Shown here one piece after another: positions 1 through 5,808 of a DNA stretch of 6,169 bases (within the stretch, counting starts at the first letter, position 1; every line of letters starts with the position of its first letter). The notes under the pieces were generated by a model. The model made no database searches, was not told the origin of the DNA, and saw nothing but the letters and a program-made list of their open reading frames with translations. Source of the DNA: Campylobacterota bacterium (GTDB taxonomy: Bacteria; Campylobacterota; Campylobacteria; Campylobacterales; Sulfurovaceae); contig QMKT01000116.1 in assembly GCA_003646505.1 (NCBI GenBank), positions 1 to 6,169 of the forward strand. Direction: 5' to 3'. The position numbers and the translations under genes are program-made.

Positions 1-1173
1 AATTCAAACAATGCTGCAGGTGGAGCAGGTGGAGGTGGAGGAGAAAATAGTACTTCATTATCTAAAACAGGTATCAGCATTGAAAGTAATGATGAGTTCA
101 TGTTCTGGACAACTGTTGAAAAAGAGATTCAGCGTATTCTGATAGGTGCAGCAGATGGAAGTATACATTATACTAAAACTGGAGATACATGGACAGGACC
201 TGATGGTAAAGTATGGGAATACAATCCTTTAGCACCAATCATTAACGCTGAAGCAGGAATGCTCACTGTTACAGGGACCGAGAGACAGATCAATAGGGTA
301 GCGAGATATGTACATACTATGACAAAACAGATCAAGTCGCAAGTAATGATCGATGTAAGAATGATGAGTGTTAGTTTTGATGACAGTAGCTCAGCGGGTG
401 TTGACTGGGCACAACTGTATACCTTACAAAATGTGACGATCAATACATTAGCAATGGCACAAAAAAATGTCGCAGCCTATACTTTTGATAATATAGCTGG
501 AATTACAGAAGCTACATTTGCAGAAGGATCAGAACCAACAGGTGCAAAGATAATGAGTGTGACCGGTAGTACTGAAGTAACTGAAGTTGTGAAATTCTTA
601 TCTACGCAAGGAGATGTGAAATCGATATCAAGCCCACGTGTTATGACTTTGAATAATCAACCTGCATTGATCTCTGTGGGTACAGAACTCTTTTATAAAA
701 TTAAGTCGAGCAGTACGGCAAGTGGCGGTGGAGGAGCAGTAGCCGCTGAAGGTGAATTGGTCGATTCTGTCTTCTCAGGTATTTTACTCGATATCACACC
801 AGAAATTGATGGTAACGGATGGATCACTTTAAAGATCAATCCATCTGTTTCTGATGCGATAGATACCGTTCAACCAGGGGGCGCTGCTAGAACTATTCCA
901 CCTGACTTAGTAAGAAGACAAATTGCTTCTGTGATTAAAGTAAAGGATGGTGAACATGCGATTCTTGGAGGGTTGATTTCACGAAGAACAGGTATCGAGT
1001 CTAATTCAGTACCATTATTGGGTGACATTCCTGGTCTTGGATATTTGTTTAAGCGTGAAGAAAAAATTGAGAAGATAGAAGAGTTAGTATTTATCATTAC
1101 GCCACATATTGTTAGAAATTCAAAATCTGTTTCTTTAAAAGATTTAGGATATACGAAACTTAATGAAAAGTAG
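1..1173 (+). CDS. mshL: Secretin, MshL/PilQ/GspD family (type IV pilus or DNA-uptake outer-membrane pore), 5'-truncated by the window
   Basis: The reading frame is open from base 1, so the 5' end, including any signal peptide and N0 domain, lies outside the window; 390 codons are visible. The protein would form the multimeric outer-membrane channel of a type IV pilus, MSHA-like or transformation system. Visible codons 6-14 form a Gly/Ala linker. A short N-type domain follows (about codons 80-112, with VTGTERQINRVARYV). The secretin domain runs from about codon 113 to 373, containing SSPRVMTLNNQPALISVG (211-228), LLDITPEIDGNGWITLKINP (262-281) and the C-terminal secretin signature GEHAILGGLISR...VPLLGDIPGLGYLF (317-350), ending in ELVFIITPHIV. 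A second Gly-rich loop (about 241-247) sits where the gate hairpin is expected. The layout around FWTTVEKEI and VTGT resembles MshL more than GspD. It is followed, with an 11-nt overlap, by the AAA ATPase gene. The positional equivalent in Campylobacter is ctsD. The family is certain; pilus versus DNA uptake is inferred from context. Confidence 0.93.
   Translation, partial: NSNNAAGGAGGGGGENSTSLSKTGISIESNDEFMFWTTVEKEIQRILIGAADGSIHYTKTGDTWTGPDGKVWEYNPLAPIINAEAGMLTVTGTERQINRVARYVHTMTKQIKSQVMIDVRMMSVSFDDSSSAGVDWAQLYTLQNVTINTLAMAQKNVAAYTFDNIAGITEATFAEGSEPTGAKIMSVTGSTEVTEVVKFLSTQGDVKSISSPRVMTLNNQPALISVGTELFYKIKSSSTASGGGGAVAAEGELVDSVFSGILLDITPEIDGNGWITLKINPSVSDAIDTVQPGGAARTIPPDLVRRQIASVIKVKDGEHAILGGLISRRTGIESNSVPLLGDIPGLGYLFKREEKIEKIEELVFIITPHIVRNSKSVSLKDLGYTKLNEK
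10..42 (+). repeat. Short tandem GCAGGTGGA / GGTGGA repeat encoding a Gly/Ala linker
   Basis: GCAGGTGGA occurs twice in tandem (16-24 and 25-33), followed by GGTGGA (34-39) and GGA (40-42). It is in frame with the secretin and encodes AGGAGGGGG. All repeat units are multiples of 3 nt, so copy-number change would alter linker length without a frameshift. Low-complexity Gly linkers between periplasmic N domains are common in secretins. The repeat is seen directly; its variability is inference. Confidence 0.6.
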
Positions 1174-1975
1174 ATATGAAGCTGCGAAGAATGTCTTTGT
1201 AGATTCAGTTGATATTGAGGACTACATTGACTTAGATTCTTCTGTTGCAGCCTATAAACAGCTGGAATACAGTTTGGACAAACCCTTAAAGATGATTTTG
1301 ATTTTTGGAAAACCTGGTACGGGTAAAAGTATCCTGCTTAACCGTATTCAAGAAAAATTAAAACATCAAAAAGAAATTCACTATTTTGATACACCTGCAG
1401 TGAACGAAAAAGAATTTTTCCATAAATTGTTTAAAGTCTTAACGCAAAAAGATCTTCCTAGTAATTCAGAGGTCAATTTTTCTGCTTTAGTTGAGTTTTG
1501 CCAAGGTTTAAGAGGAAAAAGAGAAATTATTATTCTTTTGGATGAGGCACAAATGTATGGTCCTGATATGATGGAAAAAATACGATTGATCTCTGATAGC
1601 CGTGCGGTTAAATTTGTTGTTTCTTTACACAAAACAGAGGATGAAGATCTTATTGCAAAAGAACATTTTCAATCTCGTATATGGGAAGTGATCGAACTTA
1701 AAAATGCAACAAAAGAAGATCAGACAGCTTATATACATAAAAAACTTTTAAAAAAGAATCTCTTTGAAATTGCAAATAGTATTAAAGCCAAAGACATGAA
1801 ATTGATATATCGCTTTACCAATGGAAACTATAGAGAATGTAATAAACTTCTGTTCACAATTTTTGAAATTTGTGAATATTATGATAAAAATGAACCTTCA
1901 AAAATAAATTATACGCATATTCATCATAAGATCATTGAAATGTCAGCGTTAAAATTGGGGTATATCAATGTATGA
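1163..1975 (+). CDS. AAA-family ATPase, MshM/ExeA-like (positional equivalent of Campylobacter CtsP)
   Basis: This 270-residue cytoplasmic P-loop ATPase has no signal peptide or membrane segment. Walker A is GKPGTGKS (residues 49-56) and Walker B is IIILLDEAQ (122-130). A sensor-1-like strand FVVSLHKTED (151-160) is followed by HFQSRIWEVIEL (168-179), whose Arg resembles the arginine-finger region of the ExeA/MshM group. TNGNYREC (219-226) gives a sensor-2-like GxxR. There is no C-terminal peptidoglycan-binding domain, unlike long ExeA proteins, and the N-terminal FGL-x-PPF-type signature usual in ExeA/MshM is missing, so it is a divergent member. The ATG at 1163 lies inside the end of the secretin gene (11-nt overlap), with a weak AGGA at 1146-1149; translational coupling is likely. 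The stop overlaps the next start by 8 nt. By position it is MshM or CtsP, which as I recall is an ATP-binding, membrane-associated protein needed for natural transformation. The ATPase fold is secure; the pathway role is inferred. Confidence 0.85.
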   Translation: MKSRYEAAKNVFVDSVDIEDYIDLDSSVAAYKQLEYSLDKPLKMILIFGKPGTGKSILLNRIQEKLKHQKEIHYFDTPAVNEKEFFHKLFKVLTQKDLPSNSEVNFSALVEFCQGLRGKREIIILLDEAQMYGPDMMEKIRLISDSRAVKFVVSLHKTEDEDLIAKEHFQSRIWEVIELKNATKEDQTAYIHKKLLKKNLFEIANSIKAKDMKLIYRFTNGNYRECNKLLFTIFEICEYYDKNEPSKINYTHIHHKIIEMSALKLGYINV

Positions 1976-2687
1976 TATTAGACCATTAGAAGAAGAGTGG
2001 AAGAAATATAGAAAAAAAAAGCAGAGACCTTGGTATTTAGGTATTATTATTTTTCTTGTTTTACTTTTTCTGATCTTCTTCTTTTCAAGTAGCAGCAAAA
2101 TAAACTTCAATTCTCTTAGTGCTTATTTTTATACGCTTAAAAGCAGTGTTTCATTTAAAGAAGTGAAGAGTGAAAATGTACAGCATACCAAGAGTAATAT
2201 CGTTGTGAATGGTCCGTTAATGAGAATAGAAGTTGACAAGCAAGTCATAGATAAAAGTGAGAGTGTTGAAGATGCTCCTGCGAATATTCTTGTAGATATT
2301 CCTATACTTGATGGCAAAGACGAGGGACGTTCCAGCAGGTCAGGAAAAGCGAGAAAAAAAATACATTTAGATATTATTAAAACAACTAATATAACTGCCT
2401 ATAAAGATGTAGAGAATCGTTTTAAACGATCCCATGATACTGATGACTCATTGTTTTTAGCGAGAAGTTATTATAAAAAAGGGAATTATAAAAAATCGGA
2501 ATATTGGGCATTAGAGACAAATAAAGTCAATCCTAATATAGAAGAGAGTATGCTCATTTTTGTAAAGTCCAAGATGAAATTGGGCCGAAAAAATGAAGCA
2601 AGAAATATATTAACAGCATATATGAAAAAATCAAATTCACATGAGGCTAAGAAATTATTATATAGTATTGAGAATGGCAAATTCTAA
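1968..2687 (+). CDS. Bitopic inner-membrane protein with TPR-like periplasmic domain (MshN/CtsX position; CDC27-like)
   Basis: This is a 239-residue protein with a short basic cytoplasmic N-terminus (EEEWKKYRKKKQR, about residues 8-20), one hydrophobic helix (about 23-39, IIIFLVLLFLIFFF), then a Lys/Ser-rich, low-conservation stretch (40-155). The C-terminal helical part reads as one to two TPR-like units: SLFLARSYYKKGNYKKSEYW (161-180) with AxxYxxxGxYxxA-type spacing, and a second pair at about 192-231 (FVKSKMKLGRKNEARNIL). The positive-inside rule predicts a periplasmic C-terminus. The start at 1968 overlaps the ATPase gene by 8 nt and has GGGG at 1957-1960, 7 nt upstream. MshN of the MSHA system also has a membrane anchor plus TPRs and sits between mshM and mshE; I recall CtsX of C. 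jejuni as a membrane partner of CtsP in the same place. It is therefore probably a scaffold linking the ATPase to the periplasmic machine. The function is inferred from topology and synteny, since sequence identity alone would not assign it. Confidence 0.8.
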   Translation: MYDIRPLEEEWKKYRKKKQRPWYLGIIIFLVLLFLIFFFSSSSKINFNSLSAYFYTLKSSVSFKEVKSENVQHTKSNIVVNGPLMRIEVDKQVIDKSESVEDAPANILVDIPILDGKDEGRSSRSGKARKKIHLDIIKTTNITAYKDVENRFKRSHDTDDSLFLARSYYKKGNYKKSEYWALETNKVNPNIEESMLIFVKSKMKLGRKNEARNILTAYMKKSNSHEAKKLLYSIENGKF

Positions 2688-2744
2688 AACTATATATTAT
2701 TATTTAATGTTATACTTAAAGTCAGTTATATTGGGAGTGTTAAA
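2688..2744 (+). promoter_or_regulatory. 57-bp AT-rich gap with ribosome binding site; possible weak internal promoter
   Basis: This is the only real spacer inside the operon. GGGAG at 2733-2737 lies 7 nt before the ATG at 2745 and supports that start for the assembly ATPase. TATACT at 2711-2716 resembles a -10 hexamer with room for a short leader, but no convincing -35 lies 16-18 nt upstream, and AT-rich DNA yields such matches by chance. There is no terminator-like hairpin, so read-through from the upstream genes is expected. The RBS is well supported; the promoter is speculative. Confidence 0.4.
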
Positions 2745-4481
2745 ATGGTAAAACTCATTGAAATCATGCTTAAAGAGAATCTTATTACTAAAGATGCGAT
2801 CTCTACGCTAGTAAAAAGTAGACCTCCTAAGAAAATCTCTTTTGCAAATCTTTTAGCTGAAAAAATGATCGATAAGCATACTGTAGATATATTTTTAGCT
2901 AAAAAGATAAGACAAGGAGTCATTACATTAGCGCATCTTGAAAAAATTGAAGGGATCAATATTATTCCTATTATTCAAGAAGTTGCAAAAACCTTGCATG
3001 TAGAGTATGCTGACTTAGATGATATTGAGATCGATATGAAACTGTTTGCGCAAGTTCCTTATAGACAGTTGCTTAAGTTCAATATCATCCCCATTGAAGA
3101 AACAGATCTGAATGTACTTATTGTATTTGATGACCCTCTTGATATGGCTGCACAAGATGCCATACAAAGACTTTTTCCAAAGAAACCAATTCGTATTGCC
3201 ATATCAAAGCCATCACAGATCAGTGCACATTTGCAGCGTCTTGAAATTAATGAAAGCATCAAAGGTTTAGTAACTGATATACGTAAAGATTTAAGTTTGG
3301 AAGGTGGTTCTGAAGAATCTGAAGAATCACCAGCAGTTTTAAAACTGATCGAGATCATTTTAAAATCAGCTATTTTTGCCGGGGCAAGTGATATTCATAT
3401 TGAAGCTACAGAAAAATCATGTATAGTAAGGACACGTGTAGATGGAATGTTACGTCAAAGTTTTACCTTTGACAAAGATATCTTTAATCCATTAGCTTCA
3501 AGAATGAAACTACTTTCCAATTTGGATATAGCAGAAAAAAGAAAACCTCAGGATGGAAGATTTTCGACAACTGTCTCTAAAAAAGATTTTGACTTTAGGG
3601 TTTCAACTCTTCCGACTATCTTTGGAGAATCTATCGTTTTAAGAATCTTGGATAAATCCAAAGCCATGATCAGACTTGAAGATGCCGGTATGAGTAAATT
3701 TTGTTATGATAGATTCTCAGAATCAATTAAAGTACCTTATGGGATCGTACTTGTTACAGGACCAACAGGTTCGGGTAAAACGACTACGCTGTATGGTGCG
3801 CTAAATGCCATTAAAGATGTGAAAGATAAGATCATTACGGTTGAAGATCCAGTGGAATATCAAATGGGTGGCCTACAACAAGTGCAGGTAAAAGCAAGTA
3901 TAGGGTTGAGTTTTTCTGATGCGCTAAGATCCATATTAAGACAGGATCCAGACAAGATTATGATAGGGGAGATCAGAGATAAGGAAACTTTACGTATTGC
4001 CATTCAAGCTGCACTCACCGGTCACCTTGTACTCTCTACGTTGCATACAAATGATGCTATTTCTGCTGTAACAAGAATTTTGGATATGGGTATAGAAGAG
4101 TATTTGGTATCTGGGGCCTTGGTCGCAATACAAGCGCAAAGACTTGTTCGTAAAATTTGTACACACTGTAAAAAAGAAACAGTGCTTCCAGAAACACTCT
4201 TAAGAGATGTTAAGCAATTTCTTCCTGAAAACCCCACATTTTATGTAGGCGAAGGCTGTAAGGAGTGTGGGCATGGCGGATATGCAGGTAGGGAAATGAT
4301 CTCTGAAGTGTTGACCATTAGTGAGCCTTTTTCTAGGCTCATAGCAAACAGTGCTTCCAAAGAAGAGATGACCAATCTGGCTATGAAAGAAGGGTTTATT
4401 AATATGTTTGAAGATGGTGTGAATAAAGCATTAGAGGGAAAAACAACGATCGAAGAAATTTATAGAGTAGCAAGGTTATAA
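2745..4481 (+). CDS. Type II/IV secretion assembly ATPase, GspE/PilB/MshE family
   Basis: This is the 578-residue hexameric cytoplasmic ATPase that powers (pseudo)pilus assembly. The N-terminal region (1-165) is a GspE_N/MshEN-type module: two helical hairpins (about 3-56), then a compact domain with YADLDDIEID and IVFDDPLDMAA. The N2 domain begins with SDIHIE (215-220) and includes KPQDGR (267-272) and RVSTLPTIFGESIVLR (285-300). The motor has Walker A GPTGSGKT (339-346), the Asp box TVEDPVEYQ (365-373), Walker B IMIGEIRD (405-412) and the His box TGHLVLSTLHT (425-435). A zinc site C472-x2-C475-x29-C505-x2-C508 has the spacing of GspE-type extension ATPases; its presence and the E/PilB-like boxes argue against a PilT retraction ATPase. 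The length is normal. The N-terminal c-di-GMP-binding signature of MshE (RLG...Q) is not preserved. The next gene starts after 1 nt, consistent with ATPase and platform protein being made together. Positional equivalents are mshE and ctsE. Confidence 0.96.
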   Translation: MVKLIEIMLKENLITKDAISTLVKSRPPKKISFANLLAEKMIDKHTVDIFLAKKIRQGVITLAHLEKIEGINIIPIIQEVAKTLHVEYADLDDIEIDMKLFAQVPYRQLLKFNIIPIEETDLNVLIVFDDPLDMAAQDAIQRLFPKKPIRIAISKPSQISAHLQRLEINESIKGLVTDIRKDLSLEGGSEESEESPAVLKLIEIILKSAIFAGASDIHIEATEKSCIVRTRVDGMLRQSFTFDKDIFNPLASRMKLLSNLDIAEKRKPQDGRFSTTVSKKDFDFRVSTLPTIFGESIVLRILDKSKAMIRLEDAGMSKFCYDRFSESIKVPYGIVLVTGPTGSGKTTTLYGALNAIKDVKDKIITVEDPVEYQMGGLQQVQVKASIGLSFSDALRSILRQDPDKIMIGEIRDKETLRIAIQAALTGHLVLSTLHTNDAISAVTRILDMGIEEYLVSGALVAIQAQRLVRKICTHCKKETVLPETLLRDVKQFLPENPTFYVGEGCKECGHGGYAGREMISEVLTISEPFSRLIANSASKEEMTNLAMKEGFINMFEDGVNKALEGKTTIEEIYRVARL

Positions 4482-4482
4482 T

Positions 4483-5730
4483 ATGAAATATTTTAAAATA
4501 ACTATCATGGAAAAAGGTAAGAAAAGAGAAGAGACAATGAAAGCTGACAATAAAATGTCTGCGATCAAAGTAGCCAAAGAAAAGTTTCCAAATGCTATGG
4601 TAATGAAGGCTTTGGAAACAGCTGCACCGCTTGAAGATACGATCTCTAATCTTTTCTCTGGATTAAAAGAAGGTATGAAAGGGAAGATCCCCATTAATGA
4701 CAAGATATCTACCATTAGGCAGATAGCTGTTATGACGGATGCGGGTATACCTATTAATGATACTTTAGAGGATGTTGCAGATAATACTGAGAACAAGCAG
4801 TTAAAAGAGATATATTTAAAAATGAATAGTGATATTCTTTCGGGGAACAGCATGTCTGATTCTATGGAACCTTATGTAAATCAGTTTGGACATGTGGCAT
4901 TGGCTATGACAAATCTGGGAGAGAGAACAGGTAACATCTCTGAATCGTATCACAAACTTGCAAATATTTTGGAAGATATTAGAGATAATACAGCAAAATT
5001 TAAAAAAGCAATCCGTGGTCCTATGATTACATTGGCTGCAATGGGTATTGCTTTTACTATACTTATTATGGTAGTTGTACCAAAATTTAAAGATATTTTT
5101 GCTAGATTTAAGACAGAACTCCCTCTTCCCACGCAAATACTTTTAAAGCTTGAGTGGGCCTTCAGTAATTATGGTTTGTATATTCTTATACTTTTAGCCG
5201 CCGCCATTTTTTCATTGAAGTTTTTTTACAAGAATAATGATGACTTTAAATACAAAGTAGATAAGATATTAATTCATCCAAAATTTTATCTTATCAATAA
5301 AGCAATATACCTTTCAACTATGCATAAATACAATCTAGTCTTTGGCGAACTTGTCAAGTCTGGTATTCCTGTATCAGAAGCACTGGATACCGCTGTGGGC
5401 ATGGTTGACAACCTTGCGATCAAAGAGCAGCTTTTGAGTGTGAATGCCAATATCGGACGTGGTATGAACCTGGCAGAAGCCTTTAAAATTACGGGGCTTT
5501 ATCAGAATATGTTGTTGCAAATGATCAAAGCTGGTGAAGCCGGTGGTCAACTTGATGCAATGCTTGATAAAGTAACACAGTATTATGACATGGAATTTCA
5601 AGACTTGATCGATAACCTCTCTGCCTATATAGAACCAATTATGATGTTCTTTATTGCTGGATTAGTCCTTTTAATGGCTCTTGGAATCTTTATGCCTATG
5701 TGGGATCTGGGTAAAGCGGTTAAAAGTTAA
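4483..5730 (+). CDS. Type II secretion / type IV pilus inner-membrane platform protein, GspF/PilC/MshG family
   Basis: This 415-residue polytopic inner-membrane protein would recruit the assembly ATPase and (pseudo)pilins. It has a cytoplasmic N-terminal domain (1-65, MKYFKITIMEKGKKRE...), then two GspF repeats. Repeat 1 (about 75-200) contains IRQIAVMTDAGIPINDTL and GERTGNISESYHKLANILED and ends in a membrane helix (about 181-200). Repeat 2 (about 280-404) contains YNLVFGELVKSGIPVSEAL and GEAGGQLDAMLDKVTQYYD and ends in a helix (about 383-404, with IEPIMMFFIAGLVLLMALGIF and the family's C-terminal MPMWDLG). A middle helix lies at about 232-248. Three membrane segments and roughly 400 residues are standard. 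The start at 4483 is 1 nt after the ATPase stop, with AAGG at 4472-4475. The gene is last in the operon, with hairpins directly after its stop. Positional equivalents are mshG and ctsF (a pseudogene in some C. jejuni strains, as I recall). No frameshift or missing core motif is seen. Confidence 0.95.
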   Translation: MKYFKITIMEKGKKREETMKADNKMSAIKVAKEKFPNAMVMKALETAAPLEDTISNLFSGLKEGMKGKIPINDKISTIRQIAVMTDAGIPINDTLEDVADNTENKQLKEIYLKMNSDILSGNSMSDSMEPYVNQFGHVALAMTNLGERTGNISESYHKLANILEDIRDNTAKFKKAIRGPMITLAAMGIAFTILIMVVVPKFKDIFARFKTELPLPTQILLKLEWAFSNYGLYILILLAAAIFSLKFFYKNNDDFKYKVDKILIHPKFYLINKAIYLSTMHKYNLVFGELVKSGIPVSEALDTAVGMVDNLAIKEQLLSVNANIGRGMNLAEAFKITGLYQNMLLQMIKAGEAGGQLDAMLDKVTQYYDMEFQDLIDNLSAYIEPIMMFFIAGLVLLMALGIFMPMWDLGKAVKS

Positions 5731-5732
5731 AG

Positions 5733-5758
5733 GAAAAAGAGAATCTTCTCTCTTTTTC
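5733..5758 (+). terminator. Hairpin after the platform-protein gene, probable terminator or transcript-end stem
   Basis: GAAAAAGAGA (5733-5742) pairs perfectly with TCTCTTTTTC (5749-5758) around a 6-nt loop, starting 2 nt after the TAA of the upstream gene. The T run is inside the 3' arm instead of following the stem, and the stem is A:T-rich, so it is not a textbook intrinsic terminator. It probably acts together with the stronger hairpin immediately downstream. Confidence 0.5.
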
Positions 5759-5764
5759 TATGCG

Positions 5765-5808
5765 TAGAAAAGGCTATTAAAGTATATGGTGTTTAATAGC
5801 CTTTTCTA
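5765..5808. terminator. Bidirectional intrinsic terminator between convergent genes, overlapping the 3' end of kdsB
   Basis: A perfect 17-bp inverted repeat: TAGAAAAGGCTATTAAA (5765-5781) and TTTAATAGCCTTTTCTA (5792-5808), with a 10-nt loop. The GGC/GCC core is flanked by AAAA on one side and TTTT on the other, so the stem reads as stem plus U-tract on either strand. It can stop the + strand operon and the - strand kdsB transcript. The right arm lies in the last kdsB codons, and the kdsB stop (TAA on the - strand, 5777-5779) lies within the left arm. The structure is seen directly; the function is the standard interpretation. Confidence 0.8.

Noticed and set aside
100..1173. Treating the ATG at 100 as the start of the secretin gene.
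   Set aside because: The frame is open and protein-like back to base 1 and no ribosome binding site precedes position 100. Secretins need an export signal and upstream domains that are missing here, so the gene is cut by the window.
2688..2744. A sigma-70 promoter driving the E and F genes separately.
   Set aside because: Only a -10-like TATACT is visible, with no -35 or upstream pattern; AT-rich spacers give such matches by chance. Kept only as a low-confidence note.
2745..4481. PilT/PilU-type retraction ATPase.
   Set aside because: The protein has the long N-terminal module and the CX2CX29CX2C zinc site of extension (GspE/PilB/MshE) ATPases.
4476..4853. A 125-codon open frame on the - strand opposite the start of the platform-protein gene (also long - strand frames at 4816-5136, 3059-3358 and 168-443).
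   Set aside because: All are antisense to strongly supported genes and show no family motif; their composition looks like the complement of the coding strand.
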